From a virus, in the IMG/VR virus record IMGVR_UViG_3300031951_001405, positions 1 through 21,373 of that record: 21,373 bases of DNA; one strand, written 5' to 3'. The notes below the pieces were generated by a model. That model had not been told where the DNA came from. It made no database searches and saw only the letters and a list, made by a program, of their open reading frames with translations. The translations under genes were made by a program, and so were the position numbers. Shown piece after piece: positions 1-6,410 of the stretch (its first letter is position 1; each line of letters starts with the position of its first letter).

Positions 1-96
1 GATCAAGCTATTCTCGATTACAAACCTCGTTTTCGTTTTCTGTGGAGGCTTTGGATAAAAGTTTGGGTTTATTTCAATCGTCCTAAAGAACCATGA
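1..96 (+). CDS. 3' end of an unknown protein (partial)
   Basis: An open frame runs from the first base of the window to a TGA at 94-96 and encodes the last 31 residues of a protein whose start lies outside. The tail is rich in aromatic and basic residues (FLWRLWIKVWVYF), which could be an amphipathic or membrane-associated C-terminus. The stop codon overlaps the start of an ATAAATA promoter-like motif for the next gene. I do not recognise the family. Because it is cut by the window edge, reality of the gene rests only on the open frame and its snug fit against the next gene. Confidence 0.5.
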   Translation, partial: DQAILDYKPRFRFLWRLWIKVWVYFNRPKEP

Positions 97-102
97 TAAA
101 TA
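95..102 (+). promoter_or_regulatory. Late-type promoter motif GATAAATA
   Basis: GATAAATA lies 9 bases before the ATG at 112 and resembles the T4 late promoter consensus TATAAATA. No -35 box is visible. The 15 bases ATAAATATATTTTAT (96-110) recur exactly at 9016-9030 before another small gene. If the start point is about 6 bases after the motif, the leader is about 4 bases. Confidence 0.5.
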
Positions 103-111
103 TATTTTATT

Positions 112-447
112 ATGGCAATTGATTTTAAACTCTTATGTGAAGAAATTCTTTTAGAAGAAGTATTAAACTCTCTTTTATTAAGAATTAGTACACTTGCATT
201 TAATGCCAAAAAAGATTACAACGAATATAAAAACCAACCCAATGCTGATAAACGTTTCCTTTTTAATGCTCTTAAAGCAGAAATAAATGATTTAAGGAAA
301 GAATTAAAAACAGGATTAGCCAAATTTAAAATAGACGTTAGTGACCCACAAAAATTTGATAATTGGGTTACAGATAAAGCACGGCAATTTGAAAATTTAA
401 AATATATTTTATACAGTTACATTAAAGAAGCTAAACACATTTCATGA
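112..447 (+). CDS. Small protein with capsid-targeting-like N-terminus
   Basis: This 111-residue, mostly helical, Lys- and Glu-rich protein matches no family I know. Its N-terminus reads FKLLCEEILLEE (residues 5-16). The 42-residue protein at 1497-1625 has FDTLCESILTEA and the protein at 1630-2049 has FDQLVNRLLSEK, so the pattern F-x-x-L-C/V-x-x-I/L-L-x-E is shared. In T4, short N-terminal helices ending in a (L/I)-x-E cleavage site direct internal proteins into the prohead and are removed by the gp21 protease. By analogy this may be an internal head protein. A late-type promoter sits 9 bases upstream and there is no Shine-Dalgarno. The stop overlaps the next start as ATGA. The family relation is inference. 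Confidence 0.75.
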   Translation: MAIDFKLLCEEILLEEVLNSLLLRISTLAFNAKKDYNEYKNQPNADKRFLFNALKAEINDLRKELKTGLAKFKIDVSDPQKFDNWVTDKARQFENLKYILYSYIKEAKHIS

Positions 448-686
448 TTTCTATATCTGAACCTAATCAGGTTGTTTATAAATTTACTAAAAAAATTTCC
501 GGGTCTTCTGTTGCTCCTGAACTTCCGGGTAAAATTTCTATTGAAATTAAAGAGGATTTAGATCTAGATGATCTTTTACAAACCTTTGAAAGCTTTTTAA
601 TCGCTTGTGGATTTGGATTAAGCGATAGTGAAAAATTAGCCATTGTATCTACTGAGTCAAGAGACGAAGAAGATTTTTCGGAATAA
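444..686 (+). CDS. Unknown small acidic protein
   Basis: This 80-residue protein of unknown function starts inside the previous gene (ATGA overlap at 444-447), so it is probably translated by coupling. The first half looks like beta strands (VVYKFTKKISG, KISIEIKEDL). The second half is helical and contains a hydrophobic stretch, FESFLIACGFGLSDSEKLAI. The C-terminus is strongly acidic (ESRDEEDFSE). No catalytic motif is visible. A reverse-strand open frame covers most of it, but the plus-strand frame fits the operon spacing and is preferred. Confidence 0.7.
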   Translation: MISISEPNQVVYKFTKKISGSSVAPELPGKISIEIKEDLDLDDLLQTFESFLIACGFGLSDSEKLAIVSTESRDEEDFSE

Positions 687-690
687 TTAA

Positions 691-1110
691 GTGATTTCAA
701 CGACAATACCTTTTCAAAAGCTTGAAGACGTTGCTTTGTCTCTTTTAGATAATCACAATGCTAATCGTTGTCGGCATTTTTCTTTTATTCTTTATAAGAA
801 TAGATTGATATCTACAGGTCTTAATGTTAATAAGACTCATCCCATGAACCTCAGAAATAAAAAAATTTCTAGAATTACTGGAGAGGATTATTCAGATCAA
901 AAACAAACTTGCTCAGAATTAAATGCTATTCTTAAATTAAAAAGATTAACTAATATTGATACTCGTAAATGCACTTTAGTTAATTTAAGATACGACCGTA
1001 ATGATAAAATTGCTTTAGCTAAACCTTGTTCTTCTTGCCAATCTCTTTTGAGATACCATAATTTTAAACAAGTAATTTGGTCTACAAATAATGGATACCA
1101 AACCTATTAA
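691..1110 (+). CDS. Cytidine-deaminase-superfamily protein, CxE type
   Basis: This 139-residue protein has the zinc-deaminase signature: C74-S-E76 (the C-x-E motif of cytidine deaminases, where Cys replaces the usual His ligand of dCMP deaminases) followed by P112-C113-S-S-C116. The glutamate is expected to shuttle protons and the three cysteines to bind zinc. The substrate cannot be told; a free nucleoside or nucleotide is most likely. The start is GTG, four bases after the previous stop, with no Shine-Dalgarno. Its last 20 bases overlap a second deaminase gene with the H-x-E variant, so the pair may act on different substrates or form a heteromer. The fold assignment is good and the exact reaction is open. 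Confidence 0.75.
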   Translation: MISTTIPFQKLEDVALSLLDNHNANRCRHFSFILYKNRLISTGLNVNKTHPMNLRNKKISRITGEDYSDQKQTCSELNAILKLKRLTNIDTRKCTLVNLRYDRNDKIALAKPCSSCQSLLRYHNFKQVIWSTNNGYQTY

Positions 1111-1516
1111 TATATCTTGGGAACAGTATGCTTTAATGCTTGCTGAAGTAGCTTCTTTAAAATCCAAAGACCCTTATGTACAAGTGGGTTGTTGTCTTCT
1201 TCGACACGATCATAGTGTAGCATCACTAGGGTTTAATGGATTTCCTTCTGGTATGTCAGAAGATTGGTCTAATAGAGATGAACGCAGAAGGTATGTTGTT
1301 CACTCAGAGGTCAATGCTTTGAGATATATAAAACCTAATGAATGCTATTTAGCAGCGGTGACTCTATTACCTTGTAATGATTGTTTACGTTCTTTAGCTT
1401 CTTACGGTATAAAGAAAATAGTTTACAAGGATGTTTATCAACACGATCCTTCTACTATTGATCTAGCCCAAGCTTTCGGTATAGAATTAATTCAGATTAC
1501 TTCTTGCGAAGTTTAG
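1091..1516 (+). CDS. dCMP-deaminase-like protein
   Basis: This 141-residue protein carries the deoxycytidylate deaminase layout: S-K-D-P-Y-V-Q-V-G near residue 30, GFNGFPSG at 47-54, H71-S-E73 as zinc ligand plus catalytic glutamate, and P94-C95-N-D-C98 as the other zinc ligands. dCMP deaminases make dUMP for thymidylate synthesis, and phages use them to balance nucleotide pools. The start overlaps the upstream deaminase gene by 20 bases. The 3' end overlaps the opposite-strand 42-residue gene by 20 bases. It is slightly shorter than T4 Cd. The call is confident at superfamily level and fairly confident for dCMP or a related pyrimidine nucleotide as substrate. Confidence 0.85.
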   Translation: MDTKPINISWEQYALMLAEVASLKSKDPYVQVGCCLLRHDHSVASLGFNGFPSGMSEDWSNRDERRRYVVHSEVNALRYIKPNECYLAAVTLLPCNDCLRSLASYGIKKIVYKDVYQHDPSTIDLAQAFGIELIQITSCEV

Positions 1517-1625
1517 CGAGCACAGCTCCAGCAACTTTTTTTCCTGCTCTAGCAGCTTTAGCGGAATAAGATTTCTTAGCCTCTGTGAGAATACTTTCAC
1601 ACAGAGTATCAAATCGGCTTTCCAT
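1497..1625 (-). CDS. Small basic protein, candidate internal head peptide
   Basis: This 42-residue gene lies 4 bases after the stop of the 139-residue gene upstream on the same strand, and its 3' end overlaps the deaminase gene on the other strand by 20 bases. The N-terminus FDTLCESILTEAKK closely matches the starts of the proteins at 112-447 and 1630-2049 and contains a T4-style (L/I)-x-E cleavage site (LTE before AKK). The rest is highly basic and alanine-rich (AARAGKKVAGAVLAKLRKK), as expected of a DNA-binding or capsid-internal peptide. The reading frame, spacing and composition support a real gene. The head-peptide role is inference. Confidence 0.65.
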   Translation of the reverse strand: MESRFDTLCESILTEAKKSYSAKAARAGKKVAGAVLAKLRKK

Positions 1626-1629
1626 AAAA

Positions 1630-2049
1630 TTAATCTTCTCCGAAACCTCTGCTGCTTTTAAAAGAAGGACTTACCAAGTCTTCTACGTCTGATGTACTAA
1701 AACGATCTCTTTGTGACATTTCATCTTCAGGTACTTCGAGAGCATTAACATCACCTTCGCCTTCTTGTTCAGCAACTTCCATTACACCTAAACCTAAAAG
1801 CTTATTAATATCACGGCTACCTAACCCGCTTTTTTGAAGTTGTTTTAAAAAGGCTTCACCGCTGTGAACCTCACCAGACATACCACTCAAGCGATCATAA
1901 GCAACACGCTCATCATCTGATAAGGTTCCTGAAGGAATTTCATCATATGATTTTAAATAATAATCTTTTTGAAGATTGAGTTTAACATCTCCTAATTCTT
2001 TTTCAGAAAGAAGGCGATTAACAAGTTGATCAAATTTTGGTGTATTCAT
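1630..2049 (-). CDS. Acidic protein with capsid-targeting-like N-terminus
   Basis: This 139-residue protein is of unknown family. The N-terminus FDQLVNRLLSEKE (residues 6-18) fits the F-x-x-L-x-x-x-(I/L)-L-x-E pattern shared with two neighbours and could be a prohead targeting and cleavage segment. The middle and C-terminus are acidic, low in hydrophobic content and probably partly disordered (EQEGEGDVNALEVPEDE), which would suit a scaffold or internal head component. A late-type CATAAATA motif lies 6 bases upstream of the ATG with no Shine-Dalgarno, so the transcript would be almost leaderless. The 42-residue basic gene follows 4 bases downstream. Role inferred from these features only. Confidence 0.75.
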   Translation of the reverse strand: MNTPKFDQLVNRLLSEKELGDVKLNLQKDYYLKSYDEIPSGTLSDDERVAYDRLSGMSGEVHSGEAFLKQLQKSGLGSRDINKLLGLGVMEVAEQEGEGDVNALEVPEDEMSQRDRFSTSDVEDLVSPSFKSSRGFGED

Positions 2050-2055
2050 TTTTTA

Positions 2056-2063
2056 TATTTATG
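2056..2063 (-). promoter_or_regulatory. Late-type promoter motif CATAAATA
   Basis: On the minus strand CATAAATA ends 6 bases before the ATG at 2049. It resembles the T4 late consensus TATAAATA with no -35 box. It overlaps the TAA stop of the upstream gene (2059-2061). A start point about 6 bases on would give a leader of roughly one base. Confidence 0.5.
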
Positions 2064-2445
2064 TTTGCTCGGGTATAAATGTTTGTATCTCTAAAATTTT
2101 ATTAAAATATTGAGAAGGGGTATTCTTTTTAATTTGATGTAAAACTAAATCTTTTAGGTCTTCATTATTACCGGTTAAAGATTTTAATCTATAATCAAAA
2201 TAAATTAAATTTTCTCCGGGATGATATTCCACTTTAAATGGAATAGGGACTTCGAAGGTTTCTTGATTTCCTTTAATTGTTAATAAAGAAATTTGTATAA
2301 AGAAATGACTCTTTTTAAAGATAATCAATCTACCTTTTCTAATAGTTTTAGTTCCTAAATTAAAAATAAGACTGCATTGAAGGTTTTTTGTAAAAAAATC
2401 TTCGGCAGGCATTTCATCTAAATAAGTGTTTGATACGTTAATCAT
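2059..2445 (-). CDS. Unknown phage protein
   Basis: This 128-residue protein is predicted to be mainly beta strand, with alternating hydrophobic residues (CSLIFNLGTKTIRKGRLIIF, HFFIQISLLTIKG). It begins by TAATG overlap with the stop of the gene upstream, so translation is probably coupled. I see no signal peptide, membrane segment or catalytic motif. It sits between an SH3/WYL-like gene and late-type genes, at the end of the run that starts with the DUF366-like gene. I cannot assign a function. Confidence 0.7.
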   Translation of the reverse strand: MINVSNTYLDEMPAEDFFTKNLQCSLIFNLGTKTIRKGRLIIFKKSHFFIQISLLTIKGNQETFEVPIPFKVEYHPGENLIYFDYRLKSLTGNNEDLKDLVLHQIKKNTPSQYFNKILEIQTFIPEQT

Positions 2446-2834
2446 TATTTGTCCATGAACATAGCTTTTTGTGTAGCCGACATTGGGTAAATTTTTTCAT
2501 TGAAATATTTCCAAAATTCTTTTGGGTCTGGTGATGTTTTAATAACAGAGACTACCTCCACATCATTACAATTAACCATTCTATAATTTTGCATGAATAT
2601 ATCGTAAACGGGAATTAAATTTTTTGTTCTAGGGTCATAAGGTAATCCCGGTCCTATTGGTGGATCGTAATTAAGAATCTCTCTTCCTAATTTAGACATT
2701 AATAAACCAGAATCATTAGTACAAAGCATTCGTCTGTAATCATTAAATCCTGGCTTATTAATTCTTCTACGAAACTTTAATTCAATGACGTTTTGAAGAA
2801 GCATTAAAGCTAATGCATCTCTTCCTAGTCTCAT
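2445..2834 (-). CDS. SH3-fold/WYL-like small phage protein
   Basis: This 129-residue protein resembles the small SH3-barrel phage proteins related to WYL_2/DUF2693. A beta segment VVELKF-type stretch (VIELKFRRR) is followed by R-R-M-L-C-T-N-D (34-41 region), a run ending NLIPVYDIFMQNYRMVN, and a terminal strand (DVEVVSVI). In that family the pattern is strand, R-x-M-x-C-T, then a W/Y-R-x-F-type strand. The exact role is unknown. It overlaps the GroES-like gene upstream by four bases (ATGA) and is followed by a TAATG-coupled gene. The family call is by pattern memory and moderate. Confidence 0.5.
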   Translation of the reverse strand: MRLGRDALALMLLQNVIELKFRRRINKPGFNDYRRMLCTNDSGLLMSKLGREILNYDPPIGPGLPYDPRTKNLIPVYDIFMQNYRMVNCNDVEVVSVIKTSPDPKEFWKYFNEKIYPMSATQKAMFMDK

Positions 2835-3196
2835 GCAACACTCTCTTTAACCTCACAGATACCGAAGATACGATTTTCAGAAAGGAAGATAACCATGCCT
2901 TCTTTTTGACGAATCGCTTGAAGTCCTCGATCTCCTGGGAAGATAACTTTAGAACCTTTCTTAACTTGTTTGCATGAAGGTCCTGCTAATACCACTTCTC
3001 CTACTCTCCATGCTCTAGTGTCAACTACACTTGTAGGGAGTACGATTCCGTTTCTCATAACTCCTCCTTCTGTAGCGTCGAGATACTTTACCATGATTAC
3101 ATCACCTAATAGTTCTGTAATTTCATAATCTTCGGGTAGTGGTAGGTCTTTATAGTCTTCTGGTACGATGCCGTTATTTTCTCTTGGTAGAATCAT
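2831..3196 (-). CDS. GroES/gp31-like co-chaperonin
   Basis: This 121-residue protein has the cpn10 layout: GDVIMVKYLDA opening strand near residue 30, a glycine-rich mobile-loop-like stretch (EGGVMRNGIVLPT), then WRVGEVVLAGPSCKQVKKG and SKVIFPGD. These correspond to the GroES pattern of 'VxVK', 'GGI.LP', 'GxVxAVGxG...VKxGDxVxF'. In T4 the equivalent gp31 replaces host GroES so that GroEL can fold the major capsid protein. The N-terminal 20 or so residues precede the fold. It overlaps the clamp-loader-like gene by ATGA. An alternative is another phage SH3-like protein. Confidence 0.55.
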   Translation of the reverse strand: MILPRENNGIVPEDYKDLPLPEDYEITELLGDVIMVKYLDATEGGVMRNGIVLPTSVVDTRAWRVGEVVLAGPSCKQVKKGSKVIFPGDRGLQAIRQKEGMVIFLSENRIFGICEVKESVA

Positions 3197-3561
3197 ATAT
3201 TTGATTTATCATTATTATTAGTAAAGTCAAGCATTTGTTTAATTTCTTTTTGAGAAAGTTCCATTGTCTTTGATAAAATGTTAATTCTAGAATCTTTTTC
3301 TTCTTCTTTTTCTTCTTTAACTTTTTTAATATAATTTATTTTTGACATATATTTTTGTTTGGGGAAACATCCAATTAAAAGTTTGTAATGAATGTTTTTA
3401 TCAATATTGCCTAAACAATTAACAGATTCATTAATTGCTATACAAGAAGAAGGAGATGCAAAAGATAACCATCGATTGATTAAGAAAGGAACATAATTGT
3501 CTAAAGGTAAATTTCCTTTCTTACTTGTTATAATGTCTTTGAGATGGTCAAAGATAGTCAT
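3193..3561 (-). CDS. Clamp-loader small subunit, gp62-like
   Basis: This 122-residue protein starts MTIFDHLKDII and contains Y-V-P-F-L-I-N-R-W-L-S-F (about 23-34), followed later by CFPKQKY. This matches the pattern of short phage clamp-loader A subunits (gp62 of T4-like cyanophages: 'PFLINRxLS' and 'xPKGxR'). With gp44 these load the sliding clamp onto primed DNA. It is shorter than T4 gp62 (187 residues) but close to the compact phage forms. A Lys/Glu-rich charged stretch (VKEEKEEEKDSR) separates the core from a terminal helix. Start and stop overlap both neighbours as ATGA. No gp44 is in the window. Confidence 0.65.
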   Translation of the reverse strand: MTIFDHLKDIITSKKGNLPLDNYVPFLINRWLSFASPSSCIAINESVNCLGNIDKNIHYKLLIGCFPKQKYMSKINYIKKVKEEKEEEKDSRINILSKTMELSQKEIKQMLDFTNNNDKSNI

Positions 3562-4145
3562 ACAACCACTTTGCGTAACGCCACATGAATATCTCTAGTC
3601 ATGTTTTGGAAAATCTCTTCTGCCTCTTGCATAAAGTGAATAGCTTCCAATTCATCCAATTCTGTAGAATAAGCAAAGGAAGGGGCTTTAGGACCTGCTT
3701 GCATATTAATACCTGTATGAATCAACACACAATTATTCTTTTGAGCAGCAATAGAGACAGAACACTTTTTAGGTTCTTCTCCATCTACAATCATGATGTC
3801 ATCACCATCAACATATCCAGATTTCTCTAGATAGCTTGAACAAAGCAATGAACCTAGTTGAGCATTAAACAGACGTTGAAAACAAATCCCTCCAAACAAA
3901 TCTACGAAAGGAATTTCAATAAGAAAGTTAATAGCCATATCAGAATAGATATAATCTTTATTGATAGAGTCTTCGAGATCTATAAGATTATCACTAACAT
4001 AACAAGGCGCAATGAAAGAAATAATATCTCCAGTGGCTGTTACCGACTTCTTTAGGAATTTGTAACCAAAAAGGTTATGTAAAACAGATCCATCATAATA
4101 ATCCACACCAGTTGCTTCTTTTAGTTGTTGTCTTGTAATAATCAT
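3558..4145 (-). CDS. DUF366-like protein
   Basis: This 195-residue protein follows the layout of the mainly archaeal DUF366 family (PF04017), about 185-190 residues, as I recall it: D-Y-Y-D-G-S near residue 15, T-G-D-I-I-S-F, a central I-D-L-E-D, S-D-M, then F-Q-R-L, G-D-D-I, and C-S-V-S-I-A-A...H-T-G-I-N near the C-terminus. The biochemical role of DUF366 is not known to me. Its placement one gene away from a queC/amidotransferase operon, on the same strand and interrupted only by a homing endonuclease gene, suggests a part in the same base-modification pathway. A TTGATT-16-CATAAT promoter lies just upstream. The family call rests on motif order and spacing. Confidence 0.65.
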   Translation of the reverse strand: MIITRQQLKEATGVDYYDGSVLHNLFGYKFLKKSVTATGDIISFIAPCYVSDNLIDLEDSINKDYIYSDMAINFLIEIPFVDLFGGICFQRLFNAQLGSLLCSSYLEKSGYVDGDDIMIVDGEEPKKCSVSIAAQKNNCVLIHTGINMQAGPKAPSFAYSTELDELEAIHFMQEAEEIFQNMTRDIHVALRKVVV

Positions 4146-4154
4146 ACGTTTTTC

Positions 4155-4182
4155 ATTATGGTATAAATTTTTACAAAATCAA
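4155..4182 (-). promoter_or_regulatory. Housekeeping-type promoter for the DUF366-like gene
   Basis: On the minus strand TTGATT (4177-4182) and CATAAT (4155-4160) are 16 bases apart, and the ATG follows 9 bases later. The same layout occurs before the queC operon and other enzyme genes in this window. The predicted leader is only about 2-3 bases. Confidence 0.45.
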
Positions 4183-4212
4183 CAAATTTTGTTATTGTGT
4201 TACCTTCATCCG

Positions 4213-4219
4213 ATAAATA
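4213..4219 (+). promoter_or_regulatory. Late-type promoter motif before GIY-YIG gene
   Basis: GATAAATA (4212-4219) ends 6 bases before the ATG at 4226, without a -35 box. It matches the late-type motif found before structural genes elsewhere in the window. Confidence 0.4.
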
Positions 4220-4225
4220 AATATA

Positions 4226-5116
4226 ATGAAACAGTATTACATTTATAAAATAACAAATAAACTAAACGGTATGCAATATATAGGATCTCATTGGGGTAAA
4301 TTAAATGACTCTTATTTAGGTTCGGGTTTGGCGATGAGAAAAGCAATAGAAAAATACGGTAAACATAATTTTAAAAAGGAAATAATTGAAATAGCAGATA
4401 ATAAAGATTTACTTTTAGAAAAAGAAAGATATTGGTTAGAAAAATTTAATTGTGCGATTAATCCAAAATTCTACAATTTAACAAATGTGGCTGGTGGTGG
4501 ATTTATGTCTGATGGCAAAACAAGTGAAGAAAAAAAAATTATTCGAGAAAAACAAGAAGTAGGTAGAAGTTTAAAGAGAAAACAAACAGCACAAAAAATG
4601 AAACAAACAAAACAAAATTGGACTGACGAACAAAAAAAAGCTAACAGTGAAGCGGTAAAAAAAGGTAAATTAAAAACACCTCAATGGAAAAGAAAAGAAA
4701 TAAATGAAAAAATGAGCGAATTACAAAAACATAATTGGCAAAATCTCACCGAACAAGAAAAATTAAAGCGTATCAAAAAATTAAAAGAAATGAGAAATAA
4801 ACAAGTTATAACAACTGAAAGAAAAACTAAAACTTCCGATACATTGAAGGACAATTGGAAAAAATTACCAGATGATTTAAAAGAGTTAAAAATTCAGCAT
4901 ATGGGTGACATTGTTAGAGGAAAAATGTGGTGTAATAATGGTGTTAAAAATTTCAGAAAAACACCGGAACAAATTAAAGAATTAAATCTTGAATTGGGTC
5001 AAATAACAATAACCCGGAAAGTGTGCAACAATGGTGTTAGAAATTTTTATAAAACATCAGAAGAAATTAAAAAATTAAATTTAATCCCTGGTAAAATTAA
5101 ATGTTATTTGCAATAA
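4226..5116 (+). CDS. GIY-YIG homing endonuclease
   Basis: This 296-residue protein opens with the GIY-YIG nuclease domain: Y5-I-Y7 ... Q17-Y-I-G20-S-H, a basic helix around S-G-L-A-M-R-K-A, and the E-K-E-R-Y-W segment with the expected catalytic glutamate, ending in T-N-V-A-G-G-G. A long lysine-rich linker follows. The C-terminus holds two copies of a repeat of about 25 residues, each starting C-N-N-G-V-K/R-N-F and ending L-G-Q or P-G-K. Such repeats occur in T4 Seg-type free-standing homing nucleases and probably bind DNA. It is the only plus-strand gene between 1517 and 7793, and its end overlaps the convergent glycosyltransferase gene by 13 bases. This points to invasion of a minus-strand operon. 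Confidence 0.9.
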   Translation: MKQYYIYKITNKLNGMQYIGSHWGKLNDSYLGSGLAMRKAIEKYGKHNFKKEIIEIADNKDLLLEKERYWLEKFNCAINPKFYNLTNVAGGGFMSDGKTSEEKKIIREKQEVGRSLKRKQTAQKMKQTKQNWTDEQKKANSEAVKKGKLKTPQWKRKEINEKMSELQKHNWQNLTEQEKLKRIKKLKEMRNKQVITTERKTKTSDTLKDNWKKLPDDLKELKIQHMGDIVRGKMWCNNGVKNFRKTPEQIKELNLELGQITITRKVCNNGVRNFYKTSEEIKKLNLIPGKIKCYLQ

Positions 5117-5784
5117 ATCTCCTTAAATTTTTTATTGGATTCTTCCCACTCTGAACTCAACATAGAATCTCCTAAACCATAATGAAGAACCTTAATAGGC
5201 AAAACCCCTACCTTAACTTTCTTCTCGTTGGCCCTTAAACAAAATGACATATCATAATGATGCCATTCAAATTGTTCGTCAAAGTAAAGATCATTATCTA
5301 CTAAGTCTTTAACCTTACAAGCTATAAACAACCCATCCACAATCAAAGCTCTAGATTGTGTAGGACCAAATACTGTAGTCCAAGCTTGTTTACTTTGGTT
5401 AACGTGAGCCACTTCACCTACAAAATCTTCTCTTCCGTTAGAGGCTAAATGCCAAGCCATCTTGTCTGCTTTTTTATTAAAAGATTTAGTTCCTGCTAAT
5501 CCTGTAATAGAATAAGGACTGAACATTAATTTCTCGTAAAGAAATATATCTTCTAGTACTACATCATCATGAACAAATAAAGCTATCTTGTCTAGGTTAT
5601 TTGGGTCTTTAAGAATTTCATTATAACACAAACCCAATCCTTTTTTATTATCTTTAAAGATATGAAAGTTAACATTAGAATTGCTTTCATATTGTTTTTT
5701 TAAACTTAAAGAAATTTGTTTCTGTTCAAATTCTTTATCTGTTTTGGCTTGAGTGCAAATAACAATTAATAATTTGTTAATCAT
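5104..5784 (-). CDS. Glycosyltransferase, GT2-like (StrF/PF13712 type)
   Basis: This 226-residue protein resembles the compact GT2-like family with a F-V-H-D-D-V motif. IALFVHDDVVLED (about 68-80) supplies the acidic metal and nucleotide-sugar site. G-L-A-G-T follows, then V-D-G-L-F-I-A, then F-D-E-Q-F-E-W-H-H-Y-D-M-S-F-C near residue 170 and V-L-H-Y-G-L-G-D-S, with a C-terminal W-E-E-S-N-K-K-F. It should transfer a sugar from a nucleotide donor; the acceptor is unknown. The gene overlaps the amidotransferase gene by ATGA, third in an operon with queC. One reading is that it glycosylates a modified base in phage DNA. A virion or host-surface target is the alternative. Confidence 0.75.
   Translation of the reverse strand: MINKLLIVICTQAKTDKEFEQKQISLSLKKQYESNSNVNFHIFKDNKKGLGLCYNEILKDPNNLDKIALFVHDDVVLEDIFLYEKLMFSPYSITGLAGTKSFNKKADKMAWHLASNGREDFVGEVAHVNQSKQAWTTVFGPTQSRALIVDGLFIACKVKDLVDNDLYFDEQFEWHHYDMSFCLRANEKKVKVGVLPIKVLHYGLGDSMLSSEWEESNKKFKEIYCK
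5111..5137. terminator. Weak hairpin at convergent gene ends
   Basis: CAATAAA (5111-5117) and TTTATTG (5131-5137) are perfect inverted repeats with a 13-base T- and A-rich loop. They lie exactly at the overlapping ends of the GIY-YIG and glycosyltransferase genes. The stem is nearly all A-T, so termination strength would be low. Confidence 0.25.
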
Positions 5785-6410
5785 AAAAGAAAATAAGGAT
5801 TGTTGTAAGGAAAGGTTCCTGTTTGTTTAAAGTTAGGACCATTAAATTCAAAGATAATTCCGTCTTCATCTACGTTGTGAGATCCTTTAAATGATACAGA
5901 ACTAAAAGAATCTTCGTCCATATGCAAAGAAGAACCAGCTTTAACTAAATAAAGCTTTTCTGTAGTATAAATCCAAGAAGTTAAAAGTCCTTTATACAGG
6001 GAATATGTTTTAGCTATATCTCCATTGTTAAGATGAAGATGGTAAGGGATAATAGAAGAGTCTACTTCAAATTCAGAATGATTAGAAAAGTCTGTAAAGT
6101 TTTGTATAATACCATTATGAGCTACAAAATTAAATCCGAAATTAAAAGGATGTGTAGTGGTATAATCAAAGCTTTGTTTTGAAGAATTGGTTGGAGCTCT
6201 TGAATGAAAAAGATAATAAATTCCAAACTCATCTAATCTTTTAAATTCTTCTTGGAGTGTTTCTAAATCAAAAGGAGCTTCTTGTTTAAGAACAGTAAAG
6301 TGATTCTTACTAAATCCTAAAAACCCAGAAGCAAAAGACCCTCTTTCTAAACCAGATTGATAAAGGTCAAATGCTTTTTCTAAAGAAGGAGATCCGCAAA
6401 TGTTACACAT
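5781..6410 (-). CDS. Class II glutamine amidotransferase
   Basis: This 209-residue Ntn-type amidotransferase has C2 right after the initiator Met (MCNICG) as nucleophile, H-S-R71-A-P-T for glutamine binding, H87-P-F, the oxyanion N99-G100 in FVAHNGIIQNF, and D117-S-S. This matches the standard order of GATase class II sites. It hydrolyses glutamine to ammonia for a partner enzyme. Its ATG overlaps the queC stop (TAATG), so the two are translationally coupled. In Crenarchaeota and some phages the same two domains are fused as Gat-QueC, linked to archaeosine-like amidation of a 7-deazaguanine. Here they are separate polypeptides. The partner is inferred from coupling. Confidence 0.85.
   Translation of the reverse strand: MCNICGSPSLEKAFDLYQSGLERGSFASGFLGFSKNHFTVLKQEAPFDLETLQEEFKRLDEFGIYYLFHSRAPTNSSKQSFDYTTTHPFNFGFNFVAHNGIIQNFTDFSNHSEFEVDSSIIPYHLHLNNGDIAKTYSLYKGLLTSWIYTTEKLYLVKAGSSLHMDEDSFSSVSFKGSHNVDEDGIIFEFNGPNFKQTGTFPYNNPYFLL

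Noticed and set aside
476-706. Minus-strand open frame opposite the 80- and 139-residue genes
   Set aside because: It covers genes with better spacing and coupled starts and has no similarity or promoter.
3585-4055. Plus-strand frames opposite the DUF366-like gene
   Set aside because: They are shadows of a gene with a full DUF366-like motif order and an upstream promoter.
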